Shown: positions 48,754-57,581 of the stretch, piece after piece
How the letters are laid out: the number at the start of each line of letters is the position of its first letter
Numbering within the stretch: the stretch's first letter is position 1
Assembly (NCBI RefSeq): GCF_902726565.1
Contig: NZ_CACVAF010000017.1
Location: forward strand, 1-62,462
DNA: 62,462 nt
Source of the DNA: Yersinia vastinensis
GTDB taxonomy: Bacteria; Pseudomonadota; Gammaproteobacteria; Enterobacterales; Enterobacteriaceae
Reading direction: 5' to 3'
Notes under the pieces: generated by a model
The model's database searches: none
What the model was told of the DNA's origin: nothing
Seen by the model: only the letters and a program-made list of their open reading frames with translations
Translations under genes and position numbers: made by a program

Positions 48754-49274
48754 ATAAGGTAACGGCAATACTGATCGCAGTGCTGGTAATCGCTGCTATT
48801 TGCATCGCTGGTGGACATAAGTGGGGCAGCGATAGTAAAGATTCGGAATGGTCACTTGAATGGGCTAGGCGTGATAAGTCAGACCTAGAAGCAGAAAAAG
48901 CCGCTAAAAAGAGTGCTGACGAGAAAGAGGCTCAACTTCAAGCCGCGCAATCAGCCGGATTAAAAGCATATCAACAAGGGGTAGCAGATGCTGAGAACAA
49001 AGCAAAAGGCACTATTGCTGCTTATCGCGCTGGCAATATCAGGCTGCAAAAGCGCTTCGAGTGTCTCTCCGCTTCAGTTGGGGATATGTCCGTTACTCCC
49101 GCCAGTGGACAGCTCACTGATGCAGCCAGAGACTGCGGATTTTCAGACGCAGATGTCGGATTTCTTATTTCAATCGCTGAACGAGCCGACAAGTTAGTTG
49201 AGAAGGTCACCGCATTGCAGAAGGTTATCACTGACGACCGGTTAATCATTAACTCAGATAGAACGGGGCAATAA
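48750..49274 (+). CDS. Rz: Inner-membrane spanin Rz
   Basis: The 174-residue i-spanin has an N-terminal membrane anchor (MNKVTAILIAVLVIAAICIA), a long periplasmic coiled coil rich in Ala/Lys/Glu and a C-terminal helix. The start 48750 is preferred because the anchor begins there and it overlaps the preceding small gene. It encodes Rz1 within it in another frame. Confidence 0.88.
   Translation: MNKVTAILIAVLVIAAICIAGGHKWGSDSKDSEWSLEWARRDKSDLEAEKAAKKSADEKEAQLQAAQSAGLKAYQQGVADAENKAKGTIAAYRAGNIRLQKRFECLSASVGDMSVTPASGQLTDAARDCGFSDADVGFLISIAERADKLVEKVTALQKVITDDRLIINSDRTGQ
48988..49197 (+). CDS. Rz1: Outer-membrane spanin lipoprotein Rz1
   Basis: The 69-residue o-spanin is nested wholly inside Rz in the +1 frame. 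The lipobox is LAISGC with the acylated Cys20, and the mature part contains a proline pair. With Rz it fuses inner and outer membranes at the last step of lysis. Confidence 0.85.
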   Translation: MLRTKQKALLLLIALAISGCKSASSVSPLQLGICPLLPPVDSSLMQPETADFQTQMSDFLFQSLNEPTS

Positions 49275-49275
49275 G

Positions 49276-49452
49276 ATGAATGATCTGGTAAATGCTTTGT
49301 TCGCACTCATCTCGTTATTAGCTCTCATTGTTATCTTTCCCATTATTGCAGCTGCTCTTGTTTGTTCTGGACGGAATGGCTCAAACCGTAACGGGCCACC
49401 GCCAGCAAACTATAAGCGCCCTAAAGCGCCACCACCACCGCCACTTCGGTAG
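49276..49452 (+). CDS. Small membrane protein with proline-rich tail (58 aa)
   Basis: The 58-codon gene starts 1 bp after the Rz stop. It has one N-terminal hydrophobic helix (about residues 6-31, ALFALISLLALIVIFPIIAA) and a proline-rich basic C-terminus ending APPPPPLR. The proline-rich tail recalls short periplasmic spacers of spanins. Its function is unknown. Confidence 0.6.
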   Translation: MNDLVNALFALISLLALIVIFPIIAAALVCSGRNGSNRNGPPPANYKRPKAPPPPPLR

Positions 49453-49481
49453 GTTTTTTGTATCCATCAAAAGGAAATCAA

Positions 49482-49730
49482 ATGTTTAAGTATGAATTGA
49501 CCCAACTGGTAAATATCGCGATTAGTGATGAGTTTGGCGAGGTGAAAGGCCGCGCAGAATACGCAACACATGAGAACTCTTATTTTGTGCATTACAAGGC
49601 TGGCGATGGTCGGGCCATGAGCGCATGGTTCGATGAGAGTGATTTGACTGCTGTTGAAGATGAGCGTCACCCAGGCTGCGCTGTATACGCTGGGCGTGAA
49701 TTGCCAGAAGGTGCAACAGTCGAAGAGTAA
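49482..49730 (+). CDS. Phage protein (82 aa)
   Basis: The 82-residue acidic protein begins MFKYELTQLVNIAISDEFGE and is beta-rich (GRAEYATHENSYFVHYKAGD), possibly SH3-like. AAAGGAAATC precedes the ATG at 49482. Similar proteins occur near phage lysis genes; the role is unknown. Confidence 0.65.
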   Translation: MFKYELTQLVNIAISDEFGEVKGRAEYATHENSYFVHYKAGDGRAMSAWFDESDLTAVEDERHPGCAVYAGRELPEGATVEE

Positions 49731-49819
49731 AAGCATTACAGATGGTATTCATTGAGTGCCATCGATAATGTCTGTAGTAATATGGTTTCGTTATTACTTC
49801 ATTGACCAGAGGTTGTTAT

Positions 49820-50062
49820 ATGCAAGACATAATGCTTTTTGGTGAGGGGTGGAATGGGGAAGTGCGCAGTATTGAGCAGGGATTGCGCAAACTACATTTA
49901 ATTCCACAAATAGCAGATCCGCATTTACGTGAAGCTATCTTTGTGGTTGCTGAACACTATTCTGATAATGGTGAAATGTATCTTGTTGGTTATATTGGCA
50001 ATGAACCATTAATGGAAGATGTTGAAGAAGCAATTATGAGACAAAAACCAAAACCAATTTAA
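49820..50062 (+). CDS. Phage protein (80 aa)
   Basis: The 80-residue protein begins MQDIMLFGEGWNGEVRSIEQ. No recognised domain. AGAGG lies upstream of the chosen start. A terminator follows. Confidence 0.65.
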   Translation: MQDIMLFGEGWNGEVRSIEQGLRKLHLIPQIADPHLREAIFVVAEHYSDNGEMYLVGYIGNEPLMEDVEEAIMRQKPKPI

Positions 50063-50100
50063 GCCCAAACATCTTGGTCAATCACTTAGCTAATTACAAG

Positions 50101-50128
50101 CCACTGGCCTTATAAGCCGGTGGTTTTT
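50101..50128 (+). terminator. Rho-independent terminator
   Basis: CCACTGGC (50101-50108) pairs with GCCGGTGG (50116-50123), with one wobble and five T. Confidence 0.85.
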
Positions 50129-50143
50129 CTTTTGGAGTAAACC

Positions 50144-50344
50144 ATGACACAGGACCAGCAAACTCTATTGATGTTCAAAGGGTTGATTGCTTCACAGCCA
50201 GAGGAATTTCAGTCCAAAGTGAATGAAGCTGCAAAGAAGCTGCGTGAGGTTCTAGCTGATTACCCTGAAGGTGAGGAAGCAGTCGCTTTCGGTCTGATTG
50301 GTGCGGAGTTACAGATAGGTGAGGCCGGAATAATCACAAAGTGA
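50144..50344 (+). CDS. Phage protein (66 aa)
   Basis: The 66-residue acidic helical protein begins MTQDQQTLLMFKGLIASQPE. TTGGAG precedes the ATG. It is the last gene before the cos-like region. Its function is unknown. Confidence 0.65.
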   Translation: MTQDQQTLLMFKGLIASQPEEFQSKVNEAAKKLREVLADYPEGEEAVAFGLIGAELQIGEAGIITK

Positions 50345-50380
50345 AATCATTTCATCTCAAATGCTAATGAATCTCAAAAG

Positions 50381-50602
50381 GTACTCCCAGAGGGGGTCCC
50401 TACCACGGGGAGTGGGACTCGCGGAAAACGGCTAGTTTTTCAATTTTCATGGTGACAGCAGCAGGTGTCGCATCTTCTTGAAAATTAGAATAAAAATCAA
50501 CTTTCAGGTGACAAAACTAAAAGCGCACTGTCATCTGACCAGATTGTAATTATTTGAATTTATTTAATAAATACCAGTTTCACCTGACAGGATGAGGTGT
50601 CA
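50381..50602. other. Putative cos site (cohesive end and terminase-binding repeats)
   Basis: GGGAGTGGGACT at 50408-50419, followed by CGCGG and GGCTAG-TTTTT, parallels lambda cosN (GGGCGGCGACCT then CGCGG and CGCTATTT) at the same place, just before the small terminase gene. A GGTG(A/T)C motif recurs at 50451, 50465, 50507 and 50597, with inverted CACCTG at 50581, as candidate terminase R-type sites. Confidence 0.6.
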
Positions 50603-51109
50603 ATGTCCAATATCAGCAATCTGGGGGACGCTTATAACTGGAGCGTAGCGAAGATTGCTGAGGCTTTTGGGCTAAATCGCGGAACGGTGAGAAAGCGCCT
50701 GCTCGATGCCAATACGCCAATCGCTGACACAGTGAGAGGCAACCCCGTTTATGCACTGAAAGATGTCGGCCCCATTTTGTTTGGGGAGATTGAGCCTGTC
50801 GATCCTGATGGTTTTCAAAATCCACAGAGAATGGGTCCTAAAGATCGTAAAGATTGGTATCAGTCTGAAAATGAGCGAGTGAAGTTGGAAGCCAGCTTGC
50901 GTCAACTTATCCCTGTTAGTGAAGTTCATACCGAGATGGCCTTGTTGGTGAAGTCGGTCGCTCAACTGTTGGATACTTGGCCGGATGTGCTTGAACGTAA
51001 AAAGAGTTGGTCGCCTGAACTGGTGAATGAGGCGCAATCGCTGGCTGATGAGTTGAGGGACTTAATGGCCTCATCGGTTTCACTGGCAGAAACTGAGGAT
51101 GAGCATTAA
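50603..51109 (+). CDS. Terminase small subunit (DUF1441, Nu1-like)
   Basis: The 168-residue protein has an N-terminal winged helix-turn-helix (WSVAKIAEAFGLNRGTVRKR) for binding cos-type repeats and a helical C-terminus for the large subunit. ATG 50603 has GAGG 6 bp upstream. Its stop overlaps the large subunit start (TAATG). Confidence 0.85.
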   Translation: MSNISNLGDAYNWSVAKIAEAFGLNRGTVRKRLLDANTPIADTVRGNPVYALKDVGPILFGEIEPVDPDGFQNPQRMGPKDRKDWYQSENERVKLEASLRQLIPVSEVHTEMALLVKSVAQLLDTWPDVLERKKSWSPELVNEAQSLADELRDLMASSVSLAETEDEH

Positions 51110-53211
51110 TGAGTTATGCATCAGCGGCAGCTATACGGCGTGATGTTTCAGCCCTGCTAAAAGCCCCTCGGCGCATTCCAATTGCCGAGGCAGTACAAAA
51201 GTATATGCGTGTTCCCAAAGGCGGGGGTAATTCAGTGCCGTGGGATGCCTCCATGACACCTTATATTATTGAGCCTATGAACTGCCTAGCTTCACGTGAG
51301 TATGACGCAGTTATTTTTGTCGGCCCTGCCCGAACGGGTAAAACTATTGGGCTAATTGATGGTTGGTGTGTCTATTCTATTGTCTGCGATCCCGCTGATT
51401 TTCTGTTGGTGCAAATGACAGAGGAAAAGGCGCGAGAACACTCAAAGAAACGCCTCTCCAGAACCTTTAGGGTTAGCCCGGAAGTTGCAAAACGTCTCAG
51501 TAAAAACCCTAATGATAATAACGTCCACGATATTATTTTTCGTGCAGGTAATTATCTGAAGATAGGCTGGCCCTCAATCAATATCCTTTCATCGTCCGAT
51601 TACCGATTTGTTGCGCTGACTGATTATGACCGCTGGGTAGAAGATATTGGCGGGGAAGGCGATGGTTTTACACTGGCCTCAAAGCGTACCACCACATTTA
51701 TGAGTTCCGGTATGACGCTGGTGGAAAGTTCACCAGGCAGGGATGTTCGCGATACTAAATGGCGGCGAACATCTCCCCATGAAGCCCCCCCAGCCACTGG
51801 CATTCTTTCGTTGTATAACCGTGGAGACAGACGGCGCTGGTACTGGCCATGCCCGCATTGTGGCGAATATTTTCAGCCTTGCATGCAAGCGATGAGTGGG
51901 TATCGTGATGTGCCAGACCCTATACAGGCCAGCCGAGATGCACATTTGGTTTGCCCATCTTGTCAGGGCGTCATCACCTCAGACTTAAAAGATGAGTTAA
52001 ACAAAAAGGGTATTTGGCTGCGAGAGGGAGAGCACTCTGATCCTAATGGGGATATTACCGGCACTCCACGACAATCGCGTATTGCTTCATTTTGGATGGA
52101 AGGCCCCGCTGCTGGTTATCAGACCTGGGCGCAAATGATATTCAGGCTTCTGACTGCTGAGCAAGAATTTGAAGCTACTGGCAGCGAAGAAACCTTGAAA
52201 GCTGTCACGAATACGGACTGTGGTATTCCCTACTTACCCCGCTCCAGCGTAGAGCAGCGACAATCTGAAACTCTGATGATTCGGGCAGAGGACGTGACTA
52301 AGCGTACCGTGCCGGAAGGTGTGCATTTCCTCGTTGCCACTATTGATGTGCAGGGCGGTAAAAATCGACGTTTCGTTGTTCAGGTTGTTGGTTATGGCAC
52401 CCATGGCGAACGCTGGATAGTTGACCGATACAACATTAAGCAATCAATGCGTGTCGGCCCGAACGGTGAAAGTCTGCCGATTGATCCCGCTGGTTATCTC
52501 GAGGATTGGGACCTGTTACGTTCCGACGTGTTGGATAAGGAATGGCCGCTACATAGCAACCCTAGCGTCTCATTGCCTGTACTGGCAATGGCGGTTGACT
52601 CAGGCGGTGAAGATGGCGTCACCGGCAACGCTTACGAGTTTTGGCGGCAATGTCGTCGCGATGGTGTCCACAAACGTGTTTTTCTTTTCAAAGGGGACAG
52701 TACGACGCGAAGCAAACTGATCACCAAAACGCTCCCTGACAATACCGATCGCCCCAATCGGCGAGCTGAGGCGGGGGGAGTTGTGCCGCTTTATCTGTTG
52801 CAGACCAATCAATTAAAAGACCGGATCAGCAACGCGCTTCAGCGCGAAACACCGGGGGCTAACTACGTGCATTTTCCGGCGTGGCTGGGGGAGTGGTTCT
52901 ATGACGAGTTGACTTACGAGGAACGCGGTAGTGACGGTAAATGGACGAAGCCGGGCAAGGGCGCAAATGAGGCATTTGACTTAATGGTCTATGCCCATGC
53001 GTTAGTGATACTGAAGGGGTACGAGAAAATCAACTGGGAAAAACCGCCGCCTTGGGCGCGGCCTATTGATACCCATTCCTCGTTATCGCCCGTTCAAAAA
53101 CCGACCTCCACAACATCTCGAACTAAGACACCAAAACCTAAAAAATCACTTGCCCCGCAAGAGGAAAAAACCTCTGCATGGGTATCATCAACTTCAGGAG
53201 GCTGGGTGTGA
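51109..53211 (+). CDS. Terminase large subunit (GpA family)
   Basis: The 700-residue packaging ATPase-nuclease has Walker A VGPARTGKT at about residues 71-79, the Walker B region FVALTDYDRW, two zinc-type pairs (CPHC, CPSC) and a C-terminal nuclease with catalytic acids such as TIDVQGG and AVDSGGED. It packages DNA cut at cos. It overlaps the gpW gene by GTGA. Confidence 0.93.
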   Translation: MSYASAAAIRRDVSALLKAPRRIPIAEAVQKYMRVPKGGGNSVPWDASMTPYIIEPMNCLASREYDAVIFVGPARTGKTIGLIDGWCVYSIVCDPADFLLVQMTEEKAREHSKKRLSRTFRVSPEVAKRLSKNPNDNNVHDIIFRAGNYLKIGWPSINILSSSDYRFVALTDYDRWVEDIGGEGDGFTLASKRTTTFMSSGMTLVESSPGRDVRDTKWRRTSPHEAPPATGILSLYNRGDRRRWYWPCPHCGEYFQPCMQAMSGYRDVPDPIQASRDAHLVCPSCQGVITSDLKDELNKKGIWLREGEHSDPNGDITGTPRQSRIASFWMEGPAAGYQTWAQMIFRLLTAEQEFEATGSEETLKAVTNTDCGIPYLPRSSVEQRQSETLMIRAEDVTKRTVPEGVHFLVATIDVQGGKNRRFVVQVVGYGTHGERWIVDRYNIKQSMRVGPNGESLPIDPAGYLEDWDLLRSDVLDKEWPLHSNPSVSLPVLAMAVDSGGEDGVTGNAYEFWRQCRRDGVHKRVFLFKGDSTTRSKLITKTLPDNTDRPNRRAEAGGVVPLYLLQTNQLKDRISNALQRETPGANYVHFPAWLGEWFYDELTYEERGSDGKWTKPGKGANEAFDLMVYAHALVILKGYEKINWEKPPPWARPIDTHSSLSPVQKPTSTTSRTKTPKPKKSLAPQEEKTSAWVSSTSGGWV

Positions 53212-53423
53212 ATCAGGCAGAAATTGAAAACATGATCCAGCGTTATGTTGCCGCTGAAATAGCTGTGCTGGAAGGGAAATCCATCACTTTTAACGGTCAG
53301 TCAATGTCGATGGAAAATCTGAGTGAGATACGAAAGGGGCTAGCGGCATACCGACGAGAACTCCGGCTGCTGATTGCGGCGCGGCGCGGGCGTCCTATGT
53401 ATAAAGTGGCGAGGTTTCCATAA
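53208..53423 (+). CDS. Head-tail joining protein gpW
   Basis: The 71-residue protein begins MNQAEIENMIQRYVAAEIAV, with the GKSITFNGQSM hairpin of lambda gpW. A GTG start overlaps the terminase stop, with AGGAGG upstream. It stabilises the filled head. Confidence 0.85.
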   Translation: MNQAEIENMIQRYVAAEIAVLEGKSITFNGQSMSMENLSEIRKGLAAYRRELRLLIAARRGRPMYKVARFP

Positions 53424-54904
53424 TGAGCATTATTGATGATGCGATTGGTTTGTTTTCCCCGAGCTGGAAAGCGGCCCGTTTAAAATCTCGGGTGGCGATC
53501 CGTGCTTATGAAGCGGTATTACCGACACGCACACATCGCGCCAGACGTGAAAATCGTAATGCTAACCAACTTAGTCAAGTGGCTGGTCGCTCTTTGAGGG
53601 AGCAGGCCCGATATTTGGACAACAACCATGATCTTGTGATCGGGCTGCTGGATAAACTGGAGGAGCGCATCATTGGGGCTAAGGGTATTATTGTCGATCC
53701 TCAGCCCATCCTCCTCACTGGGTTAATCGCGGATGATTTAGCGAAGCAAATCAGGTCCGCATGGGCCGAGTGGTCCGTTTCACCGGATGTGACCGGTCAA
53801 TTTACTCGCCCCGTACTTGAACGCCTAATGGCTCGAACGTGGTTACGTGATGGTGAAGTATTTGGACAACTCGTGAGTGGAACGGCTCAAGGCTTGACCG
53901 CCACGGCCGGTATTCCTTTCTGGATTGAAGCGTTAGAGCCTGATTTTGTTCCGTTGGAATCCAATGCCCCCGAAAAAAATATTTGTCAGGGCATTTACCT
54001 CAATGGCTGGGGGCGACCCACAAAATATATCGTCTACAAATCCCTTTCCACGACAGGTATTGCGCTGGGCAATACAAAAGAAATTCTGTCCGAGGACATG
54101 GTGCATCTGAAGTTTATGCGTCGTCTGCATCAAGTTCGGGGTAACAGCTTATTGTCCGGCATTCTGATCCGGTTGAGTGCGCTCAAAGAGTATGAAGATT
54201 CTGAACTCACCGCCGCCCGTATCGCAGCGGCATTAGGCATGTATATCAAGAAAGGGGATGGACAGAGTTTTGATGACGCGAATGCCGATGATAAGCGAGA
54301 GCTAGATATTGTGCCGGGCATGCTATTTGATGATCTTCAGCCCGGTGAAGAAATCGGAATGATTAAGTCAGACCGTCCGAATCCTAACCTTGAAAATTTC
54401 CGTAATGGGCAGTTAAGGGCGGTTGCGGCAGGGAGTCGTGGCAGCTATTCCAGTATTTCCCGTAATTATGATGGTACTTACAGCGCCCAACGACAGGAGC
54501 TGGTGGAGTCTTTTGAAGGTTATGGGATTTTGCAGGATGCTTTTATTGCTGCCGTCACTCGCCCGATGTATCGCCAATGGCTGAAACAGGCCATCGCTGC
54601 TGGCATTATCCATGTCCCGCCCGATATTGACCAAAAGACCTTACTGAATGCGGTTTACAGCGGGCCAGTGATGCCGTGGATTGATCCGTTGAAAGAGGCT
54701 AATTCATGGCGAGTCCTGATTCGAGGCGGCGCAGCAACCGAAGCGGATTGGATCAGAGCGAGAGGCGCTAACCCAGGGGATGTAAAACGCCGTCGTAAGG
54801 CGGAAATTGACGAAAATACCGAGCTGGACCTGATTTTTGATACTGATCCGGCTAACGATAAAGGAGATGCCCGTGAGCAAGAACAGCAGAAAGAAACTGA
54901 TTAA
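53423..54904 (+). CDS. Portal protein (lambda gpB family)
   Basis: The 493-residue portal has RARRENRNANQLSQVAGRSL and YLDNNHDLVIGLLDKLEERI near its N-terminus, typical of the family. It forms the ring through which DNA enters. It touches gpW at its start and overlaps the protease-capsid gene at its end by 32 bp. Confidence 0.92.
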   Translation: MSIIDDAIGLFSPSWKAARLKSRVAIRAYEAVLPTRTHRARRENRNANQLSQVAGRSLREQARYLDNNHDLVIGLLDKLEERIIGAKGIIVDPQPILLTGLIADDLAKQIRSAWAEWSVSPDVTGQFTRPVLERLMARTWLRDGEVFGQLVSGTAQGLTATAGIPFWIEALEPDFVPLESNAPEKNICQGIYLNGWGRPTKYIVYKSLSTTGIALGNTKEILSEDMVHLKFMRRLHQVRGNSLLSGILIRLSALKEYEDSELTAARIAAALGMYIKKGDGQSFDDANADDKRELDIVPGMLFDDLQPGEEIGMIKSDRPNPNLENFRNGQLRAVAAGSRGSYSSISRNYDGTYSAQRQELVESFEGYGILQDAFIAAVTRPMYRQWLKQAIAAGIIHVPPDIDQKTLLNAVYSGPVMPWIDPLKEANSWRVLIRGGAATEADWIRARGANPGDVKRRRKAEIDENTELDLIFDTDPANDKGDAREQEQQKETD

Positions 54905-56891
54905 GGCACCGCAGGCGTCTGGCGGTGATAAAAGCTGGTTCCGTATGAAAGCCAGTGGGGAAAAAAGCGCGGATATTTATATCTACGAGGAGATCGGTTA
55001 TTGGGGGGTTACCGCCCGCCAGTTTGCCAGCAGCCTGAAAGCATTGGGTGATATCGACCATATTAACCTGCGCATCCACTCTCCCGGTGGTGATGTGTTT
55101 GAGGGGATTGCCATTTACAACCTGCTGAACACTCATCCTGCCAGCAAAACGGTTTATATCGACGGTTTGGCCGCATCTATGGCCTCAGTGATCGCCATGG
55201 TCGGTAACCCCGTCATCATGCCGGAAAACGCGATGATGATGATCCATAAGCCTTGGGGCATTACTGGTGGTGATGCTAACGATATGCGCGACTATGCCGA
55301 TCTGCTCGATAAGGTGGAAGGGGTTCTTATTCCTTCCTATGCCCAAAAGACCGGCAAAACCCCGGATGAACTGGCTGCTATGCTCGGTGAAGAAACCTGG
55401 CTAACGGCTCAGGAATGTGTCGAACACGGTTTTGCCGATCAACTACTCCCGTCGATGCAGGCGATGGCCCGCATCAATTCAAAACGTATTGAGGAATTCG
55501 AGTCTATGCCAGCTTCTCTGAAGAATATGATTATTAAACCCAAAGCGACCACGACACAACCAGTCGCCCCAACCCAACCGGTAGTCCCTACAGCGTCTTT
55601 GGATGACAACGCTATTCGTACTCAGGAGCGTGAGGCCCAAAAACAGCGGATCAACGGCATTAAAGATTTGTTTGCGATGTTCGGTGGCCGCTATCAGGAA
55701 TTACAATCTGCGTGTGTCGAAGATGTGGATTGCACGTTGGAACAGTCCCGCGAAAAGCTGCTGGCACTGATGGGTAAAGATGCCACGCCATCGAATAAAA
55801 CCCCAACTGCAGGTCTGCATATCTATGCCGGTAATGGTAATTTCACCAGCGATGGTATTCGCCAAGCGTTAATGTCACGCGCCGGTTTCGAAGATCGTCA
55901 AAATGACAACGTTTATAATGGTATGACGCTGCGTGAATATGCTCGGATGTCACTGACTGAGCGGGGGATCGGTGTTGCGTCATACAATCCTATGCAGATG
56001 ATTGGTATGTCATTCACTCATACGACATCTGATTTCGGTCATATTCTGTTGGATGTGGCGAATAAGTCACTTCTACAGGGCTGGGATGAGGCTGAAGAAA
56101 CCTTCGAACAATGGACGAAAAAAGGGCAACTATCTGATTTTAAGACTGCTCATCGTGTTGGAATGGGGGGGTTCCCATCGCTGCGTAAGGTGCGGGAAGG
56201 CGCTGAGTATAAATATGTCACCACATCAGATCGTGGCGAACAGATTGCACTGGCCACTTACGGTGAGATTTTCTCTGTTACTCGCCAAGCAATTATTAAC
56301 GACGACTTGAGTCAGCTAACCGATGTTCCGATGAAAATGGGACGAGCCGCTAAAGCGACCATTGGCGATTTGGTTTATGCGATTCTTACAAATAATGGAA
56401 AGCTTTCTGATGGAAAAGCCTTATTCAGTAGCGATCACAAAAACCTCTCAACAGGTGCAATTGATGTCACCAATCTGGATAATGCTCGTCAATTAATGCG
56501 GACCCAGAAAGAACCCACCACAGAGCGAACGCTTAATATTCGTCCTGCCTTCCTGCTGGTTCCCACTGCGCTGGAGACGGTCGCAAACCAGACAATCAAG
56601 TCTGCGAGTGTGAAAGGCGCGGATGTTAATTCTGGGATTAATAACCCAATTCAAAACTTTGCCAGCATCGTGGGTGAACCTCGCTTAGATGATGCCAGCA
56701 AAACTCAATGGTATCTGGCCTCAGCAAAAGGCACGGATACTATCGAAGTGGCATACCTTAATGGCGTTGATCAACCCTATATCGATCAGCTAGAAGGTTT
56801 TAGCACCGATGGTGTTGCAACAAAAGTCCGTATCGATGCGGGCGTGGCACCACTTGATTATCGTGGTTTGGTGAAATCCTCGGGCGTATAA
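54873..56891 (+). CDS. ClpP-like prohead protease / major capsid fusion
   Basis: This 672-residue fusion has a ClpP-type protease at residues 1-210 with Ser102 (GLAASMASV) and His125 (MMMIHKPWG), a Thr/Pro/Gln linker near 220-245, a scaffold-like helical segment to about 310 and a major capsid part from about 325. The start is GTG 54873 because AAGGAG stands 6 bp upstream; the ATG at 54867 directly abuts it. Lambda uses separate C/Nu3 and E genes. Confidence 0.88.
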   Translation: MSKNSRKKLIKAPQASGGDKSWFRMKASGEKSADIYIYEEIGYWGVTARQFASSLKALGDIDHINLRIHSPGGDVFEGIAIYNLLNTHPASKTVYIDGLAASMASVIAMVGNPVIMPENAMMMIHKPWGITGGDANDMRDYADLLDKVEGVLIPSYAQKTGKTPDELAAMLGEETWLTAQECVEHGFADQLLPSMQAMARINSKRIEEFESMPASLKNMIIKPKATTTQPVAPTQPVVPTASLDDNAIRTQEREAQKQRINGIKDLFAMFGGRYQELQSACVEDVDCTLEQSREKLLALMGKDATPSNKTPTAGLHIYAGNGNFTSDGIRQALMSRAGFEDRQNDNVYNGMTLREYARMSLTERGIGVASYNPMQMIGMSFTHTTSDFGHILLDVANKSLLQGWDEAEETFEQWTKKGQLSDFKTAHRVGMGGFPSLRKVREGAEYKYVTTSDRGEQIALATYGEIFSVTRQAIINDDLSQLTDVPMKMGRAAKATIGDLVYAILTNNGKLSDGKALFSSDHKNLSTGAIDVTNLDNARQLMRTQKEPTTERTLNIRPAFLLVPTALETVANQTIKSASVKGADVNSGINNPIQNFASIVGEPRLDDASKTQWYLASAKGTDTIEVAYLNGVDQPYIDQLEGFSTDGVATKVRIDAGVAPLDYRGLVKSSGV

Positions 56892-56915
56892 CCCTTTGTG
56901 ATCGTGTTTCTCTGC

Positions 56916-56964
56916 AGCCCGTTAGGGCTTTTTTTATACCTAAAATTCAGCCCTTCGGGGCTGT
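56916..56964 (+). terminator. Two hairpins before the cement gene
   Basis: AGCCC-GTTA-GGGCT with seven T (56916-56936) is terminator-like. CAGCCC-TTCG-GGGCTG (56949-56964) follows just before the ribosome site. They may tune expression of the abundant cement protein. Confidence 0.6.
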
Positions 56965-56975
56965 ATGGAGATTTT

Positions 56976-57302
56976 ATGGCTACTAATTTTATTCAGGAAG
57001 GTAAGACCATCCCAATCACGAATTCGGGTGTGGAGATTATCTCAAGCGGCGATCCGGTAGTGATTGGCGATATTATTGCTGTGGCGCTGGTTGATATTAG
57101 CCCTACAGTCACCGGCGACGGCATGGCCGAAGGGGTTTTTCTATTGCCTAAGTTAGCTGCTGATGTCATTCCAGCCGGGAAAAAGGTTTTCCTGAAAGCG
57201 GGTAAGGTTCAACTTGCGTCTGCTGACGCAGTTGCGGCGGGTTGTGCCTGGGCTGCTGCTGCCGCTAGCGAGACAGTGATTGCGGTAAAAATCAATGGCT
57301 AA
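56976..57302 (+). CDS. Capsid cement protein (DUF2190)
   Basis: The 108-residue beta-rich protein begins MATNFIQEGKTIPITNSGVE, with GDPVVIGDIIAVAL; DUF2190 proteins decorate capsids as lambda gpD does. ATGGAG precedes the ATG at 56976. Confidence 0.85.
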   Translation: MATNFIQEGKTIPITNSGVEIISSGDPVVIGDIIAVALVDISPTVTGDGMAEGVFLLPKLAADVIPAGKKVFLKAGKVQLASADAVAAGCAWAAAAASETVIAVKING

Positions 57303-57570
57303 CGCCTTTGAACGGCTGGTTGTGAGAATGGATCTGGCGACAGTGGAACGGATGGGTAAACCGGTACTCATCAATGAAGTTGAGTATATTGCCGTTGAAA
57401 GTCATCTCATCCCCGAAATGGGACCGGTGACGGGGGACGGTATTTCGCTGGTTATCTTCTCATTAGATTATTCCCCACGCCGCAATGATCAGGTGACTTG
57501 GGAAGGTCAATCCTACATCGTCACCCGCCATCAGTCTTTTAATGGAAAGCCCCAAATCTGGTTGGAGTAA
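57295..57570 (+). CDS. Head-tail connector (gpFII position)
   Basis: The 91-residue beta-rich protein begins MANAFERLVVRMDLATVERM. By gene order it takes the place of lambda FI/FII. It overlaps the cement gene by 8 bp. Confidence 0.65.
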   Translation: MANAFERLVVRMDLATVERMGKPVLINEVEYIAVESHLIPEMGPVTGDGISLVIFSLDYSPRRNDQVTWEGQSYIVTRHQSFNGKPQIWLE

Positions 57571-57581
57571 CGGGAGGTACC

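Noticed and set aside
54837..54872. Longer N-terminus for the protease-capsid fusion
   Set aside because: The ATG at 54867 touches its own Shine-Dalgarno sequence; the GTG at 54873 has correct spacing.
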